Below are positions 1 to 8,580 of a DNA stretch of 44,596 nucleotides, one piece after another. Position numbers and translations under genes: made by a program. The stretch covers positions 1 to 44,596 of the forward strand of contig MZGJ01000003.1 in the NCBI GenBank assembly GCA_002084955.1, given 5' to 3'. The notes beneath the pieces were generated by a model that searched no databases, was not told the DNA's origin, and saw only the letters and a program-made list of their open reading frames with translations. Each line of letters opens with the position of its first letter. The first letter of the stretch is position 1. The DNA is from a candidate division CPR3 bacterium 4484_211 (GTDB lineage Bacteria; Patescibacteriota; 4484-211).

Positions 1-229
1 ACCGCACTTCTTCTTTTTTTGCCGCCGTTTTCTGCAAAGCCTCTTTTCAAATCTCAAAATCGGCTCTTTGGTAAAGTGCACAAAATGTATTCTACTATCT
101 ATGTCTATTCTAATATATGGACTTGACAACGTCAACCCATAGTAGTACACTTATAGTATACTACTGGCTGTTGGTTTTTCATGCCCCGCCAGCATGCGGA
201 GGCAAATTGAAAAGAAAGGAAAGGAGAAA

Positions 230-622
230 ATGTTTCGGGGAAAAAATAGAAAGCTTTCAGTTCGAGTAGGGAACAAATGGGTTCCCTACAAAGACCTGAA
301 AAAGAGGGAATGGCCTTGGTGGGCCCACTGCATCACAGCAGGCGTGATCTGCCTCCTTATCCCGCTGGTTTTCCTTGCATTGGTCAACCAATGCACCGCC
401 AGTAAGATGACGAAGGTCTACGGTGACTATCCATGGAAAATCACCGTAGAAACTAACGGGCAGATCACTTATTACTATGCCAGTGATTGCGAGTGGAACC
501 AGTCGCACGAGATACTCACCATCCGTCATTACCTCAGAGAGGATGGCAGGTGCGGGGATGAACTCTCTCTAAGCGTGCACTACGGTCTCATCACCGTGGG
601 GCCAAACGAATGGTTTAAGTAG
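230..622 (+). CDS. Hypothetical protein with one N-terminal transmembrane segment
   Basis: ORF 194..622; the internal ATG at 230 is preferred because it has an AAAGGAG Shine-Dalgarno with good spacing; hydrophobic stretch CITAGVICLLIPLVFLALV. Confidence 0.6.
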   Translation: MFRGKNRKLSVRVGNKWVPYKDLKKREWPWWAHCITAGVICLLIPLVFLALVNQCTASKMTKVYGDYPWKITVETNGQITYYYASDCEWNQSHEILTIRHYLREDGRCGDELSLSVHYGLITVGPNEWFK

Positions 623-796
623 TTTCCTCGTACGTGCAGTATTGAACGGGCAGGTGTTTTGTCGCGGCTACAGTTGCCGCCTTTCAAACCAAACAGAGCA
701 CCTGCCCTCCCTTATACAAGGCGCTAGGAGTCCTTAACAAGCCGTCAATTTTCAGGATAGAACAAGCCGGAATAATGTTGTAAGATAAAAATAGAA

Positions 797-1360
797 ATGA
801 AAAACAACAGTATTCTTCTAACTGAACAAGCAGGAAATGCTCTTTCTATTCAAAACATCTTAAGGATCAATGAGATCTGGAGGAAAGTCTTCCCGGAAAA
901 TAAACCTCTCGATCCAGCCAACCGAAAGCCTTTCACCAACGACAGGTTCTTTATGGTCTTCAAACCCAAAAATGGCATTATTGCCGTGGGTAGATTAAGA
1001 CCTATTCGCGGAATAAATTTTCAAGGACGACTCTTCAACATTGCAGGAGTAGCTGACATTGTCTCAACAGTCAGAAAACAAGGCTATGGCAGTAAGGTAG
1101 TAAAAGCCATGCATAAACATCTCCAGGACAGACACCAGACAGGAATCGGTTTCTGCAGGCCAGACAACAGCCCCTTCTACCAAAAATGCGGTTTCCAAAT
1201 TGCAAAAGACCTGGGTCGAAGATTTATTTATCAAGAAAGCACAGAGAAAATTAAACAAGGAAAAGGCGATGTCCTTTTTGTAAATGGAGAAGATAGGCTT
1301 GTAGAAAAAATACTAGAGCACACAGAAGAAAAGGTCTTAATTCCCTGCCCGCATTGGTAA
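797..1360 (+). CDS. GNAT-family N-acetyltransferase-like protein
   Basis: GNAT-like core VADIVSTVRKQGYGSKVVKAMHKHL...GIGFCRPDNSPFYQKCGFQ. Confidence 0.75.
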   Translation: MKNNSILLTEQAGNALSIQNILRINEIWRKVFPENKPLDPANRKPFTNDRFFMVFKPKNGIIAVGRLRPIRGINFQGRLFNIAGVADIVSTVRKQGYGSKVVKAMHKHLQDRHQTGIGFCRPDNSPFYQKCGFQIAKDLGRRFIYQESTEKIKQGKGDVLFVNGEDRLVEKILEHTEEKVLIPCPHW

Positions 1361-1399
1361 TCACAGCCGCGGGTTAAAAAGTAAACTAATCAGCAAAAG

Positions 1400-1912
1400 A
1401 TGTTGGCAACACTAATTTTGCAGGGAGTCATTTTATTAACTCTAGGAACGGCAACCTTTCTCCTCATATATTCAATGCTTTTTGGTGCCCCCTATGCCCC
1501 TTCCCAGAAGGGGGTTATTGAAAAGATGATTAAATTAGGAGAAATCAAACAGGGAACGAAAGTAGTTGACTTAGGTTCCGGTGATGGCCGTCTACTCATC
1601 GCCGTCACCAGACTTGGCGCCGAGGCTCATGGTTACGAGATTAACCCTTTCCTTTTCTGTTGGTCAAAAATAAGAATCAAGCGAGCCAGAACAAAAAAAG
1701 CCCTTGTACATCTTAAGGATTTTTGGCGGGTAAATCTGTCCAACTATGATGTGGTATTTCTATTCGGGACACCTCTCATCATGGGCAGATTAGAGAAAAA
1801 ACTGCAGAAAGAACTTCCCCACAATGCCCGCGTAGTATCCAATTATTTCCAGTTCCCCAATTGGCCGCTGTCAAAAAAGTTAGGAAAAGTCTACTGTTAT
1901 GTAAAAAATTAG
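1400..1912 (+). CDS. Class I SAM-dependent methyltransferase with N-terminal membrane anchor
   Basis: Motif I VVDLGSGDGRLLIAVTRLGAEAHGYEINP; hydrophobic N-terminus. Confidence 0.8.
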   Translation: MLATLILQGVILLTLGTATFLLIYSMLFGAPYAPSQKGVIEKMIKLGEIKQGTKVVDLGSGDGRLLIAVTRLGAEAHGYEINPFLFCWSKIRIKRARTKKALVHLKDFWRVNLSNYDVVFLFGTPLIMGRLEKKLQKELPHNARVVSNYFQFPNWPLSKKLGKVYCYVKN

Positions 1913-1929
1913 TTTTTCTTGTATACTTT

Positions 1930-2194
1930 AATGAGGATAGGTCATAAATGCCCAATCCAGTTATAATGGCAATAACCAAGCACCAAATTACAAACAAATT
2001 CTAAATTCAGAATTCAGAACTCAAATGACCAAAACCTTCCCATGTTTAGGATTTGGGAAATTGTCATTTGGATTTGGTTTAACATTGGGCATTTTTAATT
2101 TGGCATTTTACAAATTTGCCCTTTTCGAGGAGCAATCCCTATTTTATCGCTGAATTACAAACTTGGCCTATTGTACACGCAGACCGCGGACTAA
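1930..2194 (+). repeat. Dispersed inverted-repeat element, copy A
   Basis: AAATGCCCAAT...ATTGGGCATTT terminal inverted repeat; shared with 30999..31152 and, in reverse, 36241..36460. Confidence 0.75.
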
Positions 2195-2208
2195 CCGCAG
2201 TACCGTTA

Positions 2209-2298
2209 GGTACACGGCAAGAGTCTGCTATTACAGTGAAATGAGGACGTGTCATGAATGTCCAATTCAGTTGTAATTGTAAACTCTTGCCGTGTACC
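2209..2298. repeat. About 90-bp near-palindrome (long hairpin)
   Basis: GGTACACGGCAAGAGT (2209-2224) is the perfect reverse complement of ACTCTTGCCGTGTACC (2283-2298); pairing continues imperfectly inward (CTGCTATTACA / TGTAATTGTAA and GGACGT / ATGTCC). Confidence 0.8.
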
Positions 2299-2332
2299 CT
2301 TGTGGTGTTGTGAAAAACCACGCTGGAAGGGG

Positions 2333-2451
2333 CGGGGATAAATGGCTTTCGGTTCAAAGTTTTCGCTCCCTGGGAGTGGAATCCTGCCAGAAAAATACAT
2401 CCGCTTTCAGGGCGGTGGAACTTCACGGCTAAACCTTGAACTTATACCCCG
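2333..2451 (+). other. Candidate structured RNA/leader upstream of the ABC-fusion gene
   Basis: Closing helix CGGGGATAA/TTATACCCCG, contiguous GTTCAA/TTGAAC helix, internal CCGC/GCGG and CTCC/GGAG hairpins. Confidence 0.35.
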
Positions 2452-2471
2452 TCCACATACTTTAATAAACC

Positions 2472-4868
2472 ATGCAGGAAAACTCACCCAGTCCCGACAT
2501 CTATGACGCCAGTTTTAGAATCCCCTCCAGTAAGGAGAAAGCAAAGGAAAGAACTCGCGAGCTACTGAGGCGTCCGGGGAAAAACTCCTTCTTTGAAGAA
2601 CCTGAGTATGATTTTGCCAGAGAGAAAATTCAAACATTCTTAGAAGGCACGGCCGATAAGATTGCAGAACTGCTAATAGAAAAAACCTCATCAGGTCAAA
2701 TTTTTTCATCCACAGAATTAGATACTCTAGCACAAACTTTAGATGCAGAGTTAAGCGAAGTTATTGAACAAGAACACTTACAAGTAATAGGCAAGGAGGC
2801 CGAAAATGTAGAAATAGAAGAGGCGGAAATTAGCCAGATAACAAAGCGCCTCATTGCCTCCGGCCTTCTTAAATACGATATCCGTAATTTACGAGTAGAA
2901 GGCGGTAAAGTTAAAGGAGAAATTGTTACTCCAGGGAACGAACTCAAGCGAACCCTAGAATCCTACAATGATATCTATATGACAGCCCTTGTTAGCCAGG
3001 GGCTTGAGGCAGGCGAATCCAAAACTTCAGTCATTGACAGTCTGTCAGATAGATATCCTGAATACCCAAGAGAAAGATTGGCAGTTGTGGCAGATGAAGT
3101 AGAAAAAAGAATGACTTTAAAAGAAGATAGCATTTCAGATGCCCGCTTGTATTGGTTGCTAATAAAAAAACTAACCGGTAGGCATAAATTGCAAATTGCC
3201 GAGATTACAGCCTTATCTGCCCTGGCGAGCGCCAGCAACCTGTTTTCCGTAGAAGCTCTCACACAAGGAATTAAATCAGCTGACATCCGTCCACTGATCG
3301 GTGGATTTGTGCTCGCTGGTCTACAATCCACCCTCAATACAGTCAGGACAAGGGAAGTGCAGAAATTAATCGCGGGATTCATGGAAGGAAACGAAGGGTA
3401 CGAGGGCTTAAAGAACGAGGTCTTACGTTCTATCATTGATCTCACGCCAGAAATCACCGAGATTAATGCTAGCAGTCTAGCCATCAACAATCCTTACGAC
3501 CTCGAAAAACAGACATATCGGTTGCAAAAGGCAGCGGAATCTTTCCCTGCCAACCTTATTCCAAGCCTGATTGATTTTACATCAGCTTCTTTGTTTTTAT
3601 CTTCCCGGGACCCCTCCTGGGCAACAGCGATCCTCCCGCTTGTCTATGGTGGTTACCTTATTTACCAAGAAAGACAGCGAGCACAGACGCAGGCCAAACT
3701 AGAGAAAGCTAAACGCCGTATAGAAGGAGCCACAACCGTAATAACTACCGACCTGCAAACGGCAGCTTCTTTAGGGGCAAAAATAGCAGACCCCCAGCGC
3801 ATACGAGAAGCCATAAAACAAAGAAGGAATCTGGCAGCAGAAACAATTAACACCGAGCAGAGGCACCGTTTACAAAAAATAGCACCGTTTGCAGTCCTCG
3901 GCCTAGCACAAACCGCTCTATCCCTAATGGAAGGGCACGTTGATCCTACCGCTTTAGTTCCTCTAGTTAACGCCCAAAAGAACGAAACAGAAGCTTTAGA
4001 CAGGCTAGGCGGATCATATCTAGGTATAAAACCGCTCTTAGCCCCTTTATGCGATTTGTATAACGAAATTACAGCGGCACAAACAAGAAGAGAAAAAAAG
4101 GCAATACCGCAAACGCACGACCTATCCTTTCAACGAGTAGAATTGCGTAGCGCTCGCGAAGAGCCTTATCTACAAATAGAAAACCTGAAAATTTTTCCGG
4201 GAGACACAGTACTGTTAGAAGGGCCAAGCGGAGCCGGTAAATCGGCCTTCTTTCAACTGCTTTATGGTAAAAGACCCGATAGTGGACTCATGACTATTGG
4301 CCGACACACTCTCTGGGAAACCAATCTTAGAAGTTATCGCGAACAAATTGGATTAAAACCCCAGGAGCCGATAACTATTAACGGCAGTCTAGGAGTAAAC
4401 CTCGGCGGCGCAGGATTTAACGAAGCCCTTGCCGCCAAGATACTTGTCAGCTCAGGACTAGACGAAAGTCTTTTTGGGCAGGACTATGCAGCGATAACAG
4501 ATGAGACTCTTCAACAAGCGTATATCAAAAGCCAATTAGACACCTTGCAGCTGGCGGGCAGCACCGCCAAAGCACCCGGAAGCAGGGATCTATCCAAAGG
4601 ACAGCGGCAACTACTAGCGCTTTTAAGGATTGAATATCAACTGCGGTCTGGTGCTGATATCAAGACAATTGCTCTAGATGAACCGCTTGCCGGATTGGAC
4701 ACCCAAAGCACGGAACATGCTTTGCGATTAATTGAGCAGTGGATAGACGAAAGTAAGAAAACTGTTATTGTAGCAACTCATAACGAGAGACTAAAACAAC
4801 TCTTGTCCGAGAAAAAAGCACGAAAAATTAGAGTAGAAAAAGGGAAGATATTTGAATCCGAACACTAG
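2472..4868 (+). CDS. ABC-type ATPase fused to a long N-terminal helical/membrane-like region (atypical exporter-like protein)
   Basis: Walker A LLEGPSGAGKSAFFQLL, signature LSKGQRQLLALLRIE, Walker B TIALDEPLAGLD, H-loop VATHNE; several hydrophobic segments upstream. Confidence 0.8.
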   Translation: MQENSPSPDIYDASFRIPSSKEKAKERTRELLRRPGKNSFFEEPEYDFAREKIQTFLEGTADKIAELLIEKTSSGQIFSSTELDTLAQTLDAELSEVIEQEHLQVIGKEAENVEIEEAEISQITKRLIASGLLKYDIRNLRVEGGKVKGEIVTPGNELKRTLESYNDIYMTALVSQGLEAGESKTSVIDSLSDRYPEYPRERLAVVADEVEKRMTLKEDSISDARLYWLLIKKLTGRHKLQIAEITALSALASASNLFSVEALTQGIKSADIRPLIGGFVLAGLQSTLNTVRTREVQKLIAGFMEGNEGYEGLKNEVLRSIIDLTPEITEINASSLAINNPYDLEKQTYRLQKAAESFPANLIPSLIDFTSASLFLSSRDPSWATAILPLVYGGYLIYQERQRAQTQAKLEKAKRRIEGATTVITTDLQTAASLGAKIADPQRIREAIKQRRNLAAETINTEQRHRLQKIAPFAVLGLAQTALSLMEGHVDPTALVPLVNAQKNETEALDRLGGSYLGIKPLLAPLCDLYNEITAAQTRREKKAIPQTHDLSFQRVELRSAREEPYLQIENLKIFPGDTVLLEGPSGAGKSAFFQLLYGKRPDSGLMTIGRHTLWETNLRSYREQIGLKPQEPITINGSLGVNLGGAGFNEALAAKILVSSGLDESLFGQDYAAITDETLQQAYIKSQLDTLQLAGSTAKAPGSRDLSKGQRQLLALLRIEYQLRSGADIKTIALDEPLAGLDTQSTEHALRLIEQWIDESKKTVIVATHNERLKQLLSEKKARKIRVEKGKIFESEH

Positions 4869-4975
4869 TAGCAAACGATGACCCTCAAAAAAAACAAGCG
4901 AGAATCAACACATTATCACCAAAAAGGATTAAAGGATTTCAGATAATACATATTAATCCCGAACCTATTGAAGAA

Positions 4976-5051
4976 TGGTGAGGCGGGTGGGACTCGAACC
5001 CACGACTCTCAGCTTAAAAGGCTGATACTCTACCAACTGAGTTACCGCCCC
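4976..5051 (-). tRNA. tRNA-Lys (anticodon UUU), CCA encoded
   Basis: Reverse complement GGGGCGGTAACTCAGTTGGTAGAGTATCAGCCTTTTAAGCTGAGAGTCGTGGGTTCGAGTCCCACCCGCCTCACCA folds as a cloverleaf; anticodon loop CTTTTAA. Confidence 0.95.
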
Positions 5052-5155
5052 ACAGCGACCCTGCCGGGTGCCAAGAGGGCTTTCGTCTATACCGTGGACA
5101 GACACGATACCGAATCTTCATCACCAAGACATGCCCTTTCTCCTCGTTTGTCAGT

Positions 5156-5184
5156 ATTATACTCTATTCTGACCAGCAGAACAA
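5156..5184 (-). promoter_or_regulatory. Putative promoter of tRNA-Lys
   Basis: Reverse strand TTGTTC-17 nt-TATAAT. Confidence 0.55.
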
Positions 5185-5197
5185 TGATTCAACATAA

Positions 5198-5231
5198 CAA
5201 CTTAAGAACTCAACTTAAGAACTGTTCTTAA
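5198..5231. repeat. Direct repeat CAACTTAAGAACT x2 plus palindrome TTAAGAACTGTTCTTAA
   Basis: Copies at 5198-5210 and 5211-5223; perfect 17-bp palindrome 5215-5231. Confidence 0.7.
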
Positions 5232-5398
5232 AATAGTTTACAGTACAGCGAAAAGTGCAGATTGCGGGCAAGATGCAAGTGCGCAAAATTTACAACAATT
5301 CCCCTGCCAGGAGGCGAAAAGGCGCCATTACGGTCAAGAAACGGCACACCAGAAGACGCCGTGATCGGATGGAAGCCAAAAACCAGTGATAGGAAGAA

Positions 5399-7057
5399 CT
5401 ACTTCTTGGGAAGAGAAAACCAGAAAGTTGCTCCTTTACCTTCCTCCGACTCCACCCAAATCCTCCCTCCATTCATCTGCACGTACTCTTTTGTAATTGT
5501 CAATCCTATACCTGTCCCCGCCTTCTTTCCACTGCGGAAAAACAGGTTAAACAGCTTCGCCTGGCTGGCCTTAGGAATTCCAACCCCGTTATCTCGCACA
5601 AAAAAGCAATATTCTGTTTCTTTTTCCTCAAAACCAATTTCTACCCTAGGATTTGGTTTCTCTTCAGTGAACTTAATGGCATTGGCAATGAGATTATTAA
5701 AAACCTCCTCAATAGGCCGGGCATAAACCTTCAATCTGGGCATGCCGGACTGCACCTTCGTGGTAAACCCCTTCTCCTTTAATTGGATGCTGACATTATC
5801 AATAACCTTCTCAACCAACTGGTTAAAATCTACCTCCTCGGCACAATACTCCTCACGACCTATACGGCTCAACTTCAGCAAATCATCAATCATCTGGCTC
5901 ATATTCTGTGCAATTTTTTCCATACTCCTCAGATCCTTCTCTAACTGATCACGGTTCGCCTCTTCCACATCCTCCCTCACACACTCCACATATCCACGCA
6001 GAGAGGTAAGTGGGCTTCTCAAGTCATGAGAAACCACATAGACAAATCTTTCCAACTCCTCATTTTTAGAAGCCAACTGCTGAATTAGAAGCTCACGGCC
6101 TTCCTCAATCCCGCGCAGTTCGGTAACATCCTCCACCAAAACCAACAATCTTTTCACGGTACCGTCCGTCGCTTTAATGGGAATACCCCGGTAATGACGC
6201 ACCGTTCTCTTACGAGTATGCAAAGAAACATACTCCAAATTCCTAACCTCAAAAGGCTGACCTGTTTTCATCGCCCGACTAAAACGGTCTGCCAATCCAG
6301 ACTTTCGATAGGGTTCAAGATCCAAGACGTTTACCCCGACCTTCTCATCCGCCTGCTCACCCCCGGCAATCTTGGTCATTGCCGGATTAAGAGTCTCAAC
6401 CACCCCCCGCAAATCTACCGTATAAATTCCCACCGGAGCATGATCAATAATACCTTCACTAAAATCCTTTGCCTCCTTAAGCCGCCTTTGTGCCTGCCGC
6501 CGCGATCCTTCATAAAGAGCTGCGAAAAAGCTAATCAGCGCAAAAACCGACAACATGTCCAAAATAAACTCAAAATCCACATAACCGCCGATTATTCCCC
6601 TATTCGCCAAAAGCGAAACAATAAAGATATAAACAAAAGCCACCACCGTCCAAAAAATCCCGCTTCCTCTACCAGAGATAAAAAAGGCAAAAAGAGGAGT
6701 TAAAAAAAGCCAAAAGGAATTACTGCTGGAGATACCATTAACAAAATTAATGAGTAAGATAGCCACCCCAAAAATAGCGATGAAAATGCCCGTAGTCAGA
6801 TCAATGTCCTCAATTCTTCTCTGCCACCACAAAAAACTAACACCGATAAAAGCGCCGGCAATTTCAATTATAGGCTGAAGCCACCGGCCTAAAACGAACC
6901 AGTCAATTACCGCCCAGAACACAGCGGCAAAAACCACAATGAGAGTGGTGATGTTCATAATCCTCAAGCGACGCACCTTCTCATCATCACCAGAACACGC
7001 CTTGTTGCCAACAATCTTAACCACAGTTCTTTTTACAGCTGGAACAATTTTTTTCAT
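5399..7057 (-). CDS. Multi-TM PAS-domain sensor histidine kinase
   Basis: H-box VSHDLRSPLTSLRGYVE; N-box NNLIANAIKFTE; G-boxes DNGVGIPKASQ, GTGIGLTITKEYV; N-terminal hydrophobic helices and PAS-like region. Confidence 0.9.
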   Translation of the reverse strand: MKKIVPAVKRTVVKIVGNKACSGDDEKVRRLRIMNITTLIVVFAAVFWAVIDWFVLGRWLQPIIEIAGAFIGVSFLWWQRRIEDIDLTTGIFIAIFGVAILLINFVNGISSSNSFWLFLTPLFAFFISGRGSGIFWTVVAFVYIFIVSLLANRGIIGGYVDFEFILDMLSVFALISFFAALYEGSRRQAQRRLKEAKDFSEGIIDHAPVGIYTVDLRGVVETLNPAMTKIAGGEQADEKVGVNVLDLEPYRKSGLADRFSRAMKTGQPFEVRNLEYVSLHTRKRTVRHYRGIPIKATDGTVKRLLVLVEDVTELRGIEEGRELLIQQLASKNEELERFVYVVSHDLRSPLTSLRGYVECVREDVEEANRDQLEKDLRSMEKIAQNMSQMIDDLLKLSRIGREEYCAEEVDFNQLVEKVIDNVSIQLKEKGFTTKVQSGMPRLKVYARPIEEVFNNLIANAIKFTEEKPNPRVEIGFEEKETEYCFFVRDNGVGIPKASQAKLFNLFFRSGKKAGTGIGLTITKEYVQMNGGRIWVESEEGKGATFWFSLPKK

Positions 7058-7070
7058 CTTACAACCAAAC

Positions 7071-7157
7071 TGGCGGAGAGGAGGGGACTCGAACCCCTAA
7101 GCGGTTTCCCGCGCCGGTTTTCAAGACCGGTGCCTTGCCAATTCGGCGCACCTCTCC
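7071..7157 (-). tRNA. tRNA-Ser (anticodon UGA), CCA encoded
   Basis: Reverse complement GGAGAGGTGCGCCGAATTGG...CCGGTCTTGAAAACCGG...(long variable arm)...GGGGTTCGAGTCCCCTCCTCTCCGCCA. Confidence 0.95.
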
Positions 7158-7186
7158 ACACCCCACCGCATACGCACTAGGACCCC

Positions 7187-7405
7187 TCACTTCCTCACCT
7201 CATCAAACTCCGCCCGGCGATATGTATTTAAGCGCTTGTCATAAACAAATACCCGCCGACAGCTGCAGGTCACTAACTCCTTGTCTTCATCACCAGGATA
7301 AGGTTGCCTCTCTGCCTCAGACAACGACCGTGCACATCCCACACAATATCCTCTTTTAATTAGCTCTGTCTGTACTCTGTTTTTCAGCGGCTTCCAAAAG
7401 GGCAT
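7187..7405 (-). CDS. Small Zn-ribbon-like hypothetical protein (72 aa)
   Basis: CVGC...CSC cysteine pattern. Confidence 0.5.
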   Translation of the reverse strand: MPFWKPLKNRVQTELIKRGYCVGCARSLSEAERQPYPGDEDKELVTCSCRRVFVYDKRLNTYRRAEFDEVRK

Positions 7406-7428
7406 GGGAGAATAGGCTATTTTGTCAT

Positions 7429-8496
7429 TCAGTTCACCACCAGTCTCTCTGCTTCTACTTCCACTTTTTCCATCTTAACTATTTTAACCAAAATAAGCAA
7501 CTTGAAAAATAACCAAAAAGCAAAAAGGGCGCCCAAGCTGGTAATCGTATTTAGATAAAACAAAGCCATAAAAGTAAATGCGGCTAAAATCGGTCCCAGC
7601 CACGGCCGCAGTGGCTCCAACAACTGATCTATTTGATCCTGAATCATTACTCCTAACCCCGCCCCAACTATTTCGCCAGGATCACCTGAAACCGGTTCTT
7701 TAATCATCCCCTGTTCGTCTATTTCTACTGTTGACAAAAAACTTTCCACTATCTCCACAGGCATTCCCAAACTCTGCAGCTGTGCCTCATACTCTTTAGG
7801 GATTTTGCCCTCCTCCACCAAAGACCTTAATTCTTCGGGCAGGGGCTCTTCTCCCTGCAAAAACTTATCTAACCAAGCATCATCACTGGTGATTCCCTGC
7901 ACATCTCCTACCCAACTTTCCAGGCTGGATTTGGTAATCTCAGCTACTTGTTCCCCAATCATTCTCATTAAAAAATCGGGAATTTCAAACTTAAAATGGG
8001 ACAGCCATATTGGTGACAGCCAGAACACCTGCAAAGAGACAAGAAGAGACAAAAAAATGCCCAATCGCTTAAACCATGGCAACAATAAATGCGCACAGGA
8101 AAACTTAAGGTGGTTTTTAACATCTCTTTCCAACCTGCGGCCAGCAAACCCCAAAACTAAAACCAAACCTGCCGCCATGAACAAGCCAATATAAACAGCC
8201 CACTCTTGATTGTGGAAAATCTGGTACCGGTAATAGAGCAAGCCAAAGAACAATCCTCCCCAAATCATCAAGCCCCCAAAGAGCAAGCGTTTCTCCCGGA
8301 CAAGTACAGCAAAAAGCCCCCAAAAACCCAAAAAAAGCGCCCAAGCCAAACCGAAGTTTACAAAAACCGTCCACCAAACTGCCGGCTTGCCCAGCAGAGA
8401 GATAATTAAGTTGTCAGCAGAGAACCAAAAAACAAAAAAGGCGACAGCGGCAAGAAGAACAAAACTTAAACCAACCACAATTTGCTTTTTAGACAT
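7429..8496 (-). CDS. Hypothetical multi-pass membrane protein
   Basis: Several hydrophobic segments; 355-aa ORF between other minus-strand genes. Confidence 0.75.
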   Translation of the reverse strand: MSKKQIVVGLSFVLLAAVAFFVFWFSADNLIISLLGKPAVWWTVFVNFGLAWALFLGFWGLFAVLVREKRLLFGGLMIWGGLFFGLLYYRYQIFHNQEWAVYIGLFMAAGLVLVLGFAGRRLERDVKNHLKFSCAHLLLPWFKRLGIFLSLLVSLQVFWLSPIWLSHFKFEIPDFLMRMIGEQVAEITKSSLESWVGDVQGITSDDAWLDKFLQGEEPLPEELRSLVEEGKIPKEYEAQLQSLGMPVEIVESFLSTVEIDEQGMIKEPVSGDPGEIVGAGLGVMIQDQIDQLLEPLRPWLGPILAAFTFMALFYLNTITSLGALFAFWLFFKLLILVKIVKMEKVEVEAERLVVN

Positions 8497-8580
8497 TCTA
8501 CACCTATCATATCACTCTTCCCAAACCCCCACTGAGACCTAAGTCTTGAAAGGAGGAAAGAAACAGTCAAGATAGGCTAC

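Noticed and set aside
1779-1997. ORFs MFVIWCLVI... at 1779..1997 (-) and 36433..36669 (+)
   Set aside because: Both begin within copies of the dispersed repeat; the shared N-terminus is repeat-derived, and they overlap real genes antisense.
2139-2426. 95-aa minus-strand ORF MKFHRPESGCIFLAG...
   Set aside because: It overlaps the long hairpin and multi-helix element; better explained as a structured or repeat-derived sequence, though not fully excluded.
2401-2430. T-box riboswitch call on GGTGGAAC
   Set aside because: Only the short core resembles a T-box; no specifier loop, no clear terminator/antiterminator pair, and the downstream gene is not an aaRS or amino-acid gene.
2975-3490. 171-aa antisense ORF inside the ABC-fusion gene
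   Set aside because: Overlaps a well-supported CDS with clear ATPase motifs; Ser/Arg-rich composition is typical of antisense reading.
4968-5231. 87-aa ORF MKNGEAGGTRTHDSQLKRLILYQLSYRPTA...
   Set aside because: It is a translation of the antisense strand of tRNA-Lys; GGTRTHDSQLKR...YQLSYRP is a familiar spurious product of tRNA genes.
5262-5726. 154-aa plus-strand ORF, also 6194..6703, opposite the histidine kinase
   Set aside because: Antisense to a kinase with intact H, N and G boxes.
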